NCBI RefSeq assembly: GCF_963924675.1
Contig: NC_089238.1
Span: forward strand, 25,029,815 to 25,093,814
From: Phocoena phocoena
Lineage: Eukaryota; Chordata; Mammalia; Artiodactyla; Phocoenidae
Length of the DNA: 64,000 nt
Reading direction: 5' to 3'
A model generated the notes under the pieces. It was not told where the DNA came from, did no database searches, and saw only the letters and a list, made by a program, of their open reading frames with translations. The translations under genes were made by a program, and so were the position numbers. Shown here in pieces: positions 1 to 10,925 of this stretch. Numbering within the stretch: the stretch's first letter is position 1; every line of letters begins with the position of its first letter.

Positions 1-469
1 AAGCTGGGCTTGTAATTCTTCCAGGAAAGCCTTTAGAAAGAAAGAAATTAAGTTCTATCAAAGTCTCAGGTCTGAGTTGTGTGTATGTTGAGAGGCGTAG
101 GCGTAGGTGAGAGGCGCTTAACAGGACTCCCTTTTGTGCCTCAGTCATCTCCCTCCCCTCCCCTCCACCCCATGATAACGTAGCCTCTTGTGGGTATTAA
201 GCTTTATTAGGCGACAATAGGAGCTAATCAAACAAGTCCCAGTATGAGGTGAAGCCCACCCTACCAGAAGCCAATCATAGCAGCGGCCTTAAGAGGGGAG
301 ATTTGGCTGCAGGAACACACACACAGAGCAACGGTTTAAGTCTTCATAACACGGCGGTACTTCCTAAGAGCTTTCCCCCTCACTGTCTGCATGTTTCCCC
401 ATCAGCCTATTCATCTCAGGGCTCTTGACCTGCCTTAATGCCTATGAGGCCTGAGTTTATGCCTCCAAC
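1..469. other. Unique intergenic sequence
   Basis: No gene, clear repeat or regulatory motif was recognised. A pyrimidine-rich tract (about 146-170) and a short CA run (about 317-327) are the only low-complexity parts. Confidence 0.5.
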
Positions 470-1640
470 TCAGACTTGCCCTCTGGCCTCCGGAACCTCC
501 TATCTAGCTGTCTATTTGGCATTGACACATGATATCTCAAATACAACACATCCCCCACTGAGCTCAGAACCCTCTTGCCCCTGGATCTCACTCTCCAGGA
601 GTGGCAATGCTGCCCATCCTACTATAGAATAACCAGAAATTCTGGAGAAATCAGAAACCACACTTGGTGGTCTATCCCTCACCTCTGTGTCCTAATCCAT
701 CACTAAATCCTAAACCGTTAACTCCTAAATACCTCTTAAATCCATCTTCTGGTCTCCAACTTTGCTGTCCCTGCTCTAGTCCTAGCTGCCTTTATCCCTA
801 AGCCCTATGGCTGTCACAGCCTCGTCACTGGACTGCTGCATCCTCTCCTGCCCCCCTCCAGGCCTTCTCCTCCCAGTAGCCACCCTGACATTCTGAAAGT
901 GCAAAGACAATTGTGGTGGGCTTCCCTGGTGGCGCAGTGGTTGAGAGTCCGCCTGCCGACGCAGGGGACGCAGGTTCGTGCCCTGGTCCGGGAGGATCCC
1001 ACATCTCGCGGAGCGGCTGGGCCCGTGAGCCATGGCCGCTGAGCCTGCGCGTCCGGAGCCTGCGCTCCGCAGCGGGAGAGGCCACACAGTGAGAGGCCCA
1101 CATACCACAAAAAAAAAAAAAAAAAAAAAAAAAAACAATTGTGGTTAAAACTTTGAACGGGGATCCATAGCTCTCAGAATGAAGACCTGAATCCTTGCCC
1201 TGGCCTACCAGGCCTCACAGGATCTGGCCCCTGCAACTCTCCAGCCTCACCTTGACCCCCCATTCCTCCCTAAATGGGCGTGACATTGGCCCTCCCTCCG
1301 TCCTCAGATTCATGATGTTTCACACCTGGCGGTTTCACACATGCTGCTCCTTCTGCCTGGAATGCTTTCTCCGGTCCCCAACATTGGCCTAGCTCATTCC
1401 TAGTCAAACTTCAATTCTCAGCTCAAAGTCAAACCCCCTCACAGCTCACGGTTCCCCAGGCAGGCAGGTCCTCCAGAGTCCTTATCGCTGTAATCATGCA
1501 ACTCTGAATGATGCTTGGACTAAGGTATCCCCAACTGCACGGGAACAAGGAGGTATCTATTTGGTTCACGCTGTAATCCCAACACTACAGCAGTGTCAGA
1601 CTCCAACCAGGCTCAATAACTGTTTTTTACTTGAATGAGT
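470..1640 (-). repeat. L2 LINE fragment, antisense, split by a SINE
   Basis: The text resembles the 3' portion of L2 read in reverse, with runs such as CTGGACTGCTGCAT, TCTGGCCCCTGCAACTCTCC and CTTCTGCCTGGAATGC. The SINE at 918-1134 interrupts it. Boundaries are approximate and divergence is high. Confidence 0.65.
918..1134 (+). mobile_element. Cetacean-type tRNA-derived SINE (CHR family)
   Basis: A complete SINE begins GGGCTTCCCTGGTGGCGCAG, with internal A- and B-box-like promoter parts (TGGCGCAGTGG and GGTTCGTGCCC), and ends in a poly(A) tail of about 25 bases. It is flanked by an exact 11-bp target-site duplication, ACAATTGTGGT (907-917 and 1135-1145). The element split an older antisense L2 fragment. 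Confidence 0.93.
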
Positions 1641-1644
1641 AGAC

Positions 1645-1765
1645 CCTCCCAACAGCCCTAAGAAGTAGGTTTTTATTATCCTGCTTCCTGCATAGCTCAG
1701 AGACACTCTACAACTTACACGGGTCATACAGCTCCTTGCAGCAGAGCCAGAATTTAAACAAGGTC
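1645..1765 (-). repeat. MIR fragment
   Basis: The text AGAAGTAGGTTTTTATTATCC, then a tract like GGGTCATACAGC and CAGAGCCAGAATTTAAAC, is the reverse of the MIR core and tail. It is old and diverged. Confidence 0.55.
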
Positions 1766-1989
1766 AAGTTGCCCCTAAATCTCTTGATCAATATTTTGTC
1801 CTGACCTTTCCCTCTGTATTTATGGGACCTATGGGCCAGGAAGTCCCTGAGGCTTCTTTCCTCCTGAACAGGCACTACCCACATTGTGGGAGAGGAAACA
1901 CAAGTCGGGGCCTGGAGAGAGGGAGAACACTTGAATCGTTGCCTTCACAGCACCCGTACATGCACACCCCTCCTCTTGGGCAAAAACTA

Positions 1990-2215
1990 ACATTGATTGA
2001 ACTGAGTGCCTACTGTATGCCTGGCACTATTTTAAGTGCTTTACATATATTCATCTAATTAATGAAGAAGGCATTATTATTATTCCCATTTTTCAGATGA
2101 GAAAACTGAAGTCCAGACATAAATAAATAAATAACTCGCTGAAAGCTACACTGTGGATCGTGGCAGAGCTGGTATACAAACCCAGGCAGCCCGGCCCCAG
2201 AGCCCACACTTCTAA
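1990..2215 (-). repeat. MIR element, antisense
   Basis: The order TGAGTGCCTACTGTATGCC, AGTGCTTTACATATATTCA, CATTTTTCAGATGAGAAAAC and CAAACCCAGGCAGCC follows the reverse complement of MIR nearly end to end. A short TAAATAA repeat is inserted near 2121. Confidence 0.75.
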
Positions 2216-3224
2216 CTACACTTCATCCTGAGGGACTTTCTTGGCTACGTCATCTGCAGGCTTGGTGTGGACACTCATGTTCCTCGGTGCTCCCCTAGAT
2301 AAGGGGTGAGCTTGTGAGGTAATCCCCTCTCCAGGGACATTAAATGTTGAGTGACATGAGAGTGGAAACTACTACCACCAATGTACCCTGGAGGTGGGCT
2401 CCCAAAGGGACTGTCATCAGGGCTGTTGCACTTCCTGGCTTTTTCTGAGTCTAGTTCTCCAGGCTTCACTTCCATTCTGTGAGCTGCCATAAGGCATATG
2501 AAGAAATTCCTCTTCTGCTTCCAACAGCCAATTTCTGTTCCTTACAACTAAGGTGTCCTGATAGACACTTTCCAGAACACCAGGCTCAAAGCCTGTCACC
2601 GGGACAGCTGAAGGAGCTGCTGGAAGGTGGGCAGGGGCCCTCCAGGACCAGGTCCGGGAGTAAGGGGGAGGGAAGGAAGAAGCTGATGCTTGCACCTCAG
2701 GGGGCAGGCAGCCCCAAGAATGGCAGTGGGCAAGAAGGGACAGCAGACACGGTGGCTTTGGCAGGGCCAAAGTTAAAATGACACAAGTCAGCCGGGCAGG
2801 CTCTCCAGTGGGTACAGTTTGTACAAGGGCTCTCGTGAAGCTGCCTTCATTATCAGCGCAGAAGCTGGGCAGAAACACCGTGTGCTGCTATGCACTGTTA
2901 CCACTCAGTGAAAGTGAAGGATGCACTCACCAAACAGCCTCGCAGGCATCCCGCTGAGAGGCGGGAGTGTCAGCCAAAAGGGGCAGGATATCCCTCTTCC
3001 TGCAAAGCGAGCTGATGACAATTACACTCCTCGGACAATCTCCCCCAGTATTATAAAAGTAGCAGCCTTTGTATAATCAGATTTCACTCTGGGAAATAAT
3101 AAGTAACCCTGCTCTGCTCCCACTTTCCATGCCAGTCTAAAAACCACACACAAGTACAGAGGGAAAGATGAGATACTGATTCAGCAGACGTTATGCACTA
3201 CCTCCATGCCAGAGCCCAGGCCAG
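2216..3224. other. Intergenic sequence without recognised features
   Basis: This contains overlapping open frames of 70-153 codons on both strands (for example 2417-2878 minus), but none has recognisable domains and none is accompanied by splice or coding signals. No repeat was assigned. Confidence 0.5.
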
Positions 3225-3390
3225 GTGTTGGGAGCAATTGTTTGCAAACCTGGGCAGCACATCAAAATCACACATGGGACTTGTAGCAACACAGAGCCCC
3301 CAGACCCAGCCCAGAGCTACTGAATTAGAATCTCCAGGGGCGGGAAGTGGCAGGTGAACTTTACATAAGCTCCCAGATGAAAGGTAAATA
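3225..3390. repeat. MER5A-like DNA transposon relic
   Basis: The segment has the internal pattern of MER5A, a non-autonomous hAT-Charlie relic: ACATCAAAATCACACATGGG, then CAGAGCTACTGAATTAGAAT, then AGCTCCCAGATGA. Terminal repeats are worn, so the ends are approximate. Confidence 0.6.
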
Positions 3391-3424
3391 AGGTCAGAGA
3401 AGCAGTCCAGAAGTGTGGGCTGGG

Positions 3425-3925
3425 ATGGGGGACAGAAAAATAGTTTCGATTTTATTCTAAAAGAGCAGGGAAACCATTTGGAAGTTTTAGTAGAGAAATG
3501 CCATGATCTGACTCACCTCTTAGCAGGACCATTCTGTGGCCGCTGTGATCATGTGTGTTTGTAGATGTAGGGCAGCAAGAGGGCCAGCTGGGAGACAAAT
3601 TGGGTGACTGCACTTGTTCCAGGGAGAGGTGCTGGTGGTCTGGATCAGCTGACTCTTGGATTATTTTGAAGGTAAAGTGATAGGGCTTGCTGATGGATTA
3701 GAGGTTGGGTATAAGAAAGGAGTAGTCAAGGGTGATGCCAGGGTTTCCGGTCTGAACTACCAGAAGAATGGAGTGGCCATAACTGAGATGGAAAAGGCTT
3801 TGGCAGGAGCAGATTTGGGGAAAGATCAGGGGACCCATTCTGATCATGTACATCTGAGATGCCTGTTAGCTATGTGAGTGGAGAGTTGGGTATAAGAACC
3901 TGGGGGTGGCATTGGAGATGGGTGG
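3425..3925 (+). repeat. L2 LINE fragment, sense
   Basis: Phrases such as AAATGCCATGATCTGACT, CTGGGAGACAAATTGG and GGGTATAAGAA resemble the 3' region of L2 in sense orientation. A 73-codon open frame inside (3656-3877) is part of this relic and has no independent support. Confidence 0.5.
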
Positions 3926-4429
3926 CCCTTGACTTTCTGTGCTAGCTTTCAATTTTAGTTTGGAAATCCTCCTACACACACATACATACTCTCTTTATCC
4001 CTGATGCTTCAATGAAGTGCATTTCACACTCTGACCTCACAAGGGGCGTAAGACTTAAGCTGACCAATCAGAGCCTGCATTGCCTTTCCATTGAAATTGA
4101 TCTAGAGATTGGCATGCGACTCCTTTAGGGTCAATGAGATGCCATGAGAATTTTGCAAAGACTTCTGGGTAGAGGATTTGAAGGGTTGGAGCTTCTGCAG
4201 CTATACCGTCACTGTGAGGAGTGAAAGGGGCTGAGCACAAGAGAGAGGGAGACAGAGACCAGGCACTGGTGATCAAATTATGCCTGAAGCAATCTCTGTC
4301 TCTCACGCTTACCTTGTCTTATGTGAGCCGCCAGTACATTCTCTTTCCAAAAAAAGTCTCATTTGATTCTGATATAACACATCTGTGGACAGATATTTAG
4401 GAATTAACTGTGGGATATACATGATCCTA

Positions 4430-4620
4430 TACCATTGCTTCTCAAGTGTCATCTGTAGTGAGTTCGTCATGTAGAATTTTTCAAAGATTATTAGAATTGA
4501 AAAATTCTTTTAAAAAGCCAATTATAAAAAGCTTATTAAAATCGGAAACCTCAATCCCCAACCCAGATTTAAAGAATCAGGATCTGCATTTTAACAAGAT
4601 CTCCAGATGATCTGAATCCA
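4430..4620. repeat. MER5A-like DNA transposon relic
   Basis: CCATTGCTTCTCAAGTGTCA at the left end and GATTTAAAGAATCAGGATCT followed by CCAGATGATCTGAATCC match the MER5A pattern. It is diverged, with an internal AT-rich insertion. Confidence 0.55.
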
Positions 4621-4744
4621 CAAATAAGCATTCATAGGCCAAAGGGAGCTTGCGCTCTTCCCGGGAAAACAAGATATCTTTGTGATATAAATAAATAACA
4701 ACGCCAAGGTGCATGGGCATTGGCAAAAATTGCTTCCAGAGCAA

Positions 4745-4875
4745 TAATAATAAATGCTATTTACTATGCGCTTACTACGTTCTTTGCTCTGTTAAATCTT
4801 TCATAGTTATTACCTCATTAAGGCTAACAGAATTAGACATTATTAACCCCTTACTTGGAGTCACACTTCCCTTAC
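4745..4875 (-). repeat. MIR fragment, antisense
   Basis: TAATAATAAATGC, ACTATGCGCTTACTACG and ATTACCTCATTAAGG read as the reversed 3' half of MIR. Confidence 0.55.
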
Positions 4876-6429
4876 GGGAAGTGGCTGTGGTGGTGAACAT
4901 CTTTTGCTTTTGTTCACTGTACCTCCAGTCCCCCTTCGTTTGTACCAGCTGCCCCCAGACAGGGCTGCTTCTCCCCATCCCACCCCACCCACCCTCAGCC
5001 TGGCTCCATGCCTGGCCAGTTAGCCCATTTTATTCCTCTGCTCAAGGAAACTGGCTCTGGATTGCACCTGACAAGCCAGTCCAATATTCATCAGCTCTGG
5101 AGTTTTTTCTGGAACTGTGGAGAAAAAAATGCTCTCTTTCTAATGGGGAAACTAGACAAAATGTGGGTCTGTTATTGCTGCCACAGTTGGGGGCCTGGAA
5201 GTGGCTCCAGATGTAAAAAGAGGCAGATTTCTAATGACATTGCTTAGGGGCCTGGATCAGCCACACCTCAATTTAATTATCCTTGGATTTTTTTTTCTTT
5301 TTTTGAATGCAATCCAATAAATTCTTTTGGGTGGAAGGTACTAAGGGCAGTTTGAGTTGGGTTTCTATAATTTGAAACCATAAGGGTCCTGATGAATATA
5401 GCAACAAAGGCAGCCCTCAAAACCAGCTCTGCTTAACTCAAAGCTCATTCTCTTAACCAGTGCCCCCTACTCTGCCATATAAAGGAGGGTGAAACCCAAA
5501 GGTCACGAAGATTGACTTGGACCATGAGGAGTTCACAGTGGTGTAGGAGGGAGAGGATTAAATCGAGTAGGACAGACAGCTGAGCTCCTTGCCCTAATTT
5601 CCTATCCTTCTCTGTACTATGCTCCCTTTAGCTGCACTGCAGGCAAGGCTGGCCCCCTGCCTGGGTTTTTCTACTGGACCTCTAGAACAGAGCTGGTGCT
5701 GGGCATGCAGGCAGCGTTGCGAGGTAAATATTGTTGAATAAATGTGTGACTGACAGCTCCAGGCCAGCTGGGTATTTCTGCAGTGGATATTTTGCAGTCT
5801 GAAGATACGTGTCTTTTTTTCTACAGCCTTAGATCCACGTTGCTGCCATTTCTGTCCACAGTGCTGCCTCCTCCCGTCTTGGAGAGAGTCGAGAAGCTGC
5901 CTTCTCTCTTGTGCCTATGATTCTCCAGTCTTCCTTCTCCTTTCTTAGTCCCCACTCACTGCCTATCTTTGCTCCAAGCAGAGTTAACAGTTCCAGGAAC
6001 AGCACCCTGGCTGCTTCCCACCTCTGCCCTAGACCAAGGTCTCTTTTCTTTTCTCCTTGTTCTCTCGTTCATGCTTGTCTGTTGCAGGATAACTTCAGTG
6101 GGAAAAATTCAATAATTCACAGCTCACTCCAGTTTTCCCTAGCCCACCACATGGTTAGCTGAATTAAGCAATTTTAACAATAGACATTAATAAGTAAAAA
6201 AAAAAAAAATTCATTGGGCCTGTAAATAAGAGACCAATTTTCCAGCCCCCATCCTTGACACCATGACTTCCAGCCTGCTTCCCCTCTGGAAGGATATGCC
6301 TTCTGGTGGGTGAAATGTTTAATGGCTCCCCTGAGCTTCTGAGGAGAGGGACCAATGAGATGACTCTGCTCTGATGGGTCATGATTGGATGGCTAATTTG
6401 CTATTCAGTTGTTTTGTATATTAATTCAT
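4876..6429. other. Intergenic sequence without recognised genes
   Basis: An open frame of 167 codons at 4713-5216 begins inside a MIR copy and has no recognisable domain. Around 5430-5480 there is a weak MIR-like tail. An A-run occurs near 6197. Nothing else was recognised. Confidence 0.5.
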
Positions 6430-6900
6430 CCCCTACCATTCTAGGTTCTGTTCCAAACTCGGGACAAAGCAACACCCAGGACAGACCAGATCCCTGTCCC
6501 CAGGGAAGGAGAGAAACAGCAAACAACCAAACAGGTAAATGAGCATTTCAGGGCAATGAAATAATCTGGCCTTGGTATCAGAGAGAGTAATCAGAGGTGG
6601 TCTGCTGAGACCTGAGAGAAGGAAATAGCCCCAGAAGATCAACCTGTGCAGAGGTTCTGAGACAGGAGAGAGCTTGGCATATTCTAGGAGCTGACGGAAA
6701 GCCAGAATGAGCTCGTCTGCAGTAGACGAAAGCAATAGAAGCTTTTAGAGGTCAGCTGGGGCCAGATGAGGGAGGCCCAGCCAGCCACAGTAAAAAGTCA
6801 CAGCGCACTGTGGAGGCGCTAGGTGGTTTCATGCGGTGTGGTCTGGTTTACGTTTTGAGAAGCTCACTCTGGCTACTGAGGGAAGAATGAATTATGACGG
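6430..6900 (+). repeat. L2 LINE fragment, sense
   Basis: GATCCCTGTCCCCAGGG, GAGGTTCTGAGACAGGAG and TTGAGAAGCTCACTCTGGCT are typical of the L2 3' region. It is strongly diverged and the ends are uncertain. Confidence 0.55.
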
Positions 6901-8468
6901 GCCCAAAGAAAATCCATGTCACAGCTCTGAAAGCTAGTCACCAGGTGGCTTTCTCTGAAGGCTGGGGCTGGAAGGCAGGATTCTGGTGACAGATTTAGGC
7001 TGGAAACTCAGACATGGAGACCCCAGCTGCCGCCCAGAGATTCTTGCATCTCATAGACTTCTGGTTAAAATGGGATCCTAGAGGGGTCGCATCTGGAGGC
7101 CCTGTGGTCTCGCTCCTGGGGGAACAGGCTTGTTTCTGCCCTCAGCCTGGACCCCAACTTCTTATGACAGAGACAGGGACACATTTAGGCAATCAAGGAA
7201 AACAGCTGCAAACTTCACAGCCTCAAAGAGCACCACTATCATTCAAACTGATGTTGGAGATGATTTAGATGGACCTGGCAGACAAGGTCCCACTAGGGAA
7301 GCACAGAGAGCCCAGAGGGAAAGAAAGGAAAAGCAACAGACACACAGATGCCACATGAGGCTGAGCTTCGAGCCCACACCCACAGATCAGTTGGTATTGC
7401 TAACACGTCCTCTCCCTTGGCATCTTCAGAATAAGTAAATAATCTGTCTACCTGAAATGAACTCCTCCAAAAAGAAAGAAAGAGAGAGTGAGCATTTGGA
7501 ACATTGCTGAGACTTAAAATGACCAACTTTGATCAAGATGAGTTATAAGTAAAATTGCAAGCTCCTCATCAGCTGCACTTTAACTCCATATTTGGAGCCA
7601 TTCAGTCATTATAAAATCATCTGAACTTCTCAGTTGAAGTACACATTGGGGAGTTTATTTTTGAGCCTCTCAGAATACCAAGGAGAGTCTGTCCCACACG
7701 GGATCTGGGCAGAGCACGCAGTTCCCTTTTAAATGAGGAGGACACGATGCCCAGTTGCCTCTCCATCTAATTCCCTCTCCCCTCTGTGCAAGTTTCCCTG
7801 GAAGCATGCAGTAATTTCTGACGATGGAAGGAAGGGCTCTTGGAGCCTCACCTGAGGAAGCAGGCTGCTGCTGGCTAGCAGAGCATTCCAGAGAACTCTC
7901 TGTGAGCTGAACACCCAGCCGGACACTGGGTCTGAGGAAGGAGGGGGATTTGGGGGAATCCTTGACGTTCTTTAGAGGAAACCAACTGAGCCCACTCCAC
8001 CTCCATGGTCTGCAGCAGAATCCAAAACTGTGAGGGGATTTCAGAGGTCATTCTGCATTTAGCTAGAGCAAAACCCCAGAAAGCCCATGCCCAGCCACAA
8101 GCCAGGGTCTGCTGGGGAAATACCAGCTCCCTCACTGACCAATGCACTGCGTAGCTACTGCTTACACCTGGCCTCTCTTCTGGCACCGTGGAAAATCCTG
8201 CTGGGCTTCGCCAGCTGCTTGGCACCATCACCAGGGGCTTCAAGCTCACGCATTGCCACAGACCCAATGGCTTGATCCTGGATTAAGCAACCAATCGACC
8301 AATACTGAATCATGTTATTAGGTGTTGTCCTTTAAGGAAAATAAAATGTGGTCCCTACCCTCTAAGGAATTGCCCATATGTTGCGGGTGGGGTGGGGCAA
8401 GCAGCATGAAAGAAAACTTGTGTTGTAAGGTCAACTCCAGATAGCTGGTACAATCCAATTTCACTCTA
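6901..8468. other. Intergenic sequence without recognised features
   Basis: The composition is mixed, with short chance open frames of up to 130 codons. A purine-rich AAAGAAAGAGAGAG run lies at about 7474-7490. The last bases form the target site of the L1 at 8482. Confidence 0.5.
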
Positions 8469-8481
8469 AAATAAATGTGGC

Positions 8482-9320
8482 GGCCATCATCAAAAACCTA
8501 CAGACAGTAAATGCTGGAGAGGGTGTAGGGAAAAGGGAAGCCTCCTGCACTGTTGGTGGGAATGTCAATTGATACAGCCACTATGGAGAACAGTATGGAG
8601 GTTCCTTAAAAAACTAAAAATAGAACTACCATATGACCCAGCAATCCCACTACTGGGCATATACCCTGAGAAAACCATAATTCAAAAAGAGTCATGTACC
8701 ACAATGTTCATTGCAGTTCTATCTACAATAGCCAGGACACGGAAGCAACCTAAGTGTCCATCGACAGATGAATGGATAAAGAAGACGTGGCACATATATA
8801 CAATGGAATATTACTCAGCCACAAAAAGAAACGAAATTGAGTTATTTGTAGTGAGGTGGATGGACCTAGAGTCTGTCATACAGAGTGAAGTAAGTCAGAA
8901 AGAGAAAAACACATACCGTATGCTAACACATATATATATATATGGAATCTAAAAAAAAAGATTCTGAAGAACCTCACGGCAGGATAGGAATAAAGATGTA
9001 GACGTAGAGAATGGACTTGAGGACACAGGGAGGTGGAAGGGTAAGGTGGGACGAAGTGAGGGAGTAGCATTGACGTATATACACTACCAAACATAAAATA
9101 GATAGCTAGTGGGAAGCAGCTGCATAGCACAGGGAGATCAGCTCGGTGCTTTGTGTCCACCTAGAGGGGTGGGATAGGAAGGGTGGGAGGGAGACGCAAG
9201 AGGGAGGGGATATGGGGATATGTGTATACATATAGCTGATTCACTTTGTTATACAGCAGAAACTGACACACCATTGTAAAGCAATTATACTCCAGTAAAG
9301 ATGTTTTTAAAAATAAATAA
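8482..9320 (+). mobile_element. 5'-truncated L1 (LINE-1) insertion
   Basis: The first part encodes the C-terminal end of L1 ORF2. The frame at about 8569-8952 contains [20 protein letters not shown] and later DEWIKKTWHIYTMEYYSATK, standard L1 C-terminal text. A 3' UTR and an A-rich tail with AATAAATAAATAAA follow. The flanking sequence is duplicated around it (AAATAAATGTGGC at about 8469-8481 and 9319-9331). It lacks the endonuclease and reverse transcriptase domains and is dead on arrival. It looks younger than the L1 relics further right. Confidence 0.92.
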
Positions 9321-9414
9321 ATAAATGTGGCTCTTCATGGGGATAGTGGGGATCTCAAGAAGTGTACAAGGTCAAGCCTGCAATCCAGAATCCCACAGTC
9401 CAAAGTACTGTAAT

Positions 9415-9560
9415 TCTTTATTCATTTGTTCAGGAAATACTGTTCATGCTGACTCTATTCCAGGCACTGTGCTAGGCACTGGGAATGTAACTGTAAATAA
9501 GGCCAATAACAAGGTAGATACTTTCATGGAGTTCACATTCTGGTGGACCAGACAAAGGCA
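9415..9560 (+). repeat. L2 3'-end fragment
   Basis: CATTTGTTCAGGAAATACTG, TTCCAGGCACTGTGCTAGGC and CATGGAGTTCACATTCTGGT follow the common L2 3'-end consensus. Confidence 0.65.
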
Positions 9561-9599
9561 CTCGCCATACAACCAGTAATCCCTCCCTCCTTCTGCCCA

Positions 9600-9860
9600 C
9601 CCATTCATGTGTTCGCTCGCTCATGCATTCAGGGAGCATTTATAGCGCATCTACCAGCCCTGACACTGTGCCAAGCTCTGGATGCCTTGTGGGAAACAGC
9701 AGATGAGGACTGATGCCCACAGAGCTTAGAGCCCAACAGAACTGTGGCGAGGGTGTGACCTGAATGGGAGAGTTCAGGTGGTCAGCAGAGGGCCAGGCCC
9801 TTATGGGTGGGGTTCAGAGAGGACTTGGCCGATGAGATGGATCTCAAGGTCAGATTGGAG
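9600..9860 (+). repeat. Second L2 3'-end fragment
   Basis: GCATTCAGGGAGCATTTATA, GACACTGTGCCAAGCTCTGG and TGATGCCCACAGAGCTTAGA match the L2 3' end, directly after another copy of the same segment. The pair may be one broken element or two insertions. Confidence 0.5.
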
Positions 9861-10394
9861 CCTGCTTCCTTCCCCTGCTCCCTCCCTCTGTGTCTCCTTC
9901 CTGACCTCTTCAGAGTTGAGCAAGATGAACGAAGACCTCCCTAGGCTCTAGGCTGTGGCCACACACCTGGATGTTCTTTCTTTATAATCGTAAAGTTCTC
10001 CTTTCTGACTTCAGTTGCACAGTGTCTCCTCACTGCTGCCAGAAAATGTCTGCCCAGTGTGAAGACCTAGCCGCAAATCCAAACACCAACCCGTACATCT
10101 AACCTTGGCCTCTTCCTCACTGCCCCTGCTCACTGCTATCCCAGGGTCAAAGCTGGGACTTCCTGTGGACGGGCTGAGTGCAGAGTGAGATAGGAAGAGG
10201 TGAGAGTAAGTGCAGGTGCCTGGGAAGGTTTCCCTGACAGCACAGGGTCTGGAAGCACTTCCACATCAGCATTCCTGTCAGTGATGGGGTGCATTCAGGA
10301 CTGAGAGGTCCCCTGAAGGGCAGGTTCACTGGTTGGGTCCATATCCTGCAATTGTGCCAGGCACAGTTTGCTTTCACTCCTGATAAAATCACAG

Positions 10395-10560
10395 GAGCCC
10401 TGCTCTGTACCTGACACCACAGAAGGCACTGGGCCAAGCGAGATGAACAGGATGCAAGGGGCTCACCCTCTAAATTGACACAGATATGTAACTAGCACTC
10501 ATAACCAATGGAGAAGCATGCAAACAGTATTCATCCACAGTGATTGATGCAAATATATGA
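10395..10560 (+). repeat. L2 3'-end fragment, diverged
   Basis: The pattern AGGCACTGGGCCAAGCGAGA followed by GATGCAAGGGGCTCACCCTC resembles L2 text. Confidence is low because the left part is unclear. Confidence 0.4.
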
Positions 10561-10792
10561 GCAACAGGGATGGAGATGAAAGGCCCTTACAGGGTAAAAT
10601 TCCCCTGTTCTCACGATTAACTGGAGGTGGGTGGGGAGATGAATGTGCAGGGGAAACAAAGGACACAGGATCCTAATTCATGTGTTCTGTGCCCCTTCCC
10701 CTCTGTGGTTTCAGTTTTCCTGTCTGCTTGATGTTCCTTTAAGTCTTGCTTCTGTGATAGTGTGGTGTCCCCGGTGTCCATTGCTCTTCATT

Positions 10793-10925
10793 GCTGCTAG
10801 CATTTATTCAGCACCTACTGTGTGCCACGCAGTGCTGAGTACTTTTTATGCCTTTTAGCAACCACCCTGCTCTGAAGGCATTATTGTCCCCATTTGAAAT
10901 ATAAGCAAACTGAGGCTCAGATAGA
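10793..10925 (-). repeat. MIR fragment, antisense
   Basis: CAGCACCTACTGTGTGCCAC, TTTTAGCAACCACCC and CAAACTGAGGCTCAGA fit the MIR 3' half in reverse. Confidence 0.65.

Noticed and set aside
918..990. tRNA-like A-box and B-box sequences
   Set aside because: They belong to the tRNA-derived SINE heads; no full cloverleaf or independent tRNA gene was seen anywhere.
4713..5216. A 167-codon open frame, one of the longest outside CBLN1
   Set aside because: It starts within a MIR relic, has an irregular composition and no domain, and lacks splice or promoter context.
8569..8952. A 127-codon open frame that looks protein-like
   Set aside because: It is the C-terminal remnant of L1 ORF2 in a 5'-truncated insertion, not a host gene.
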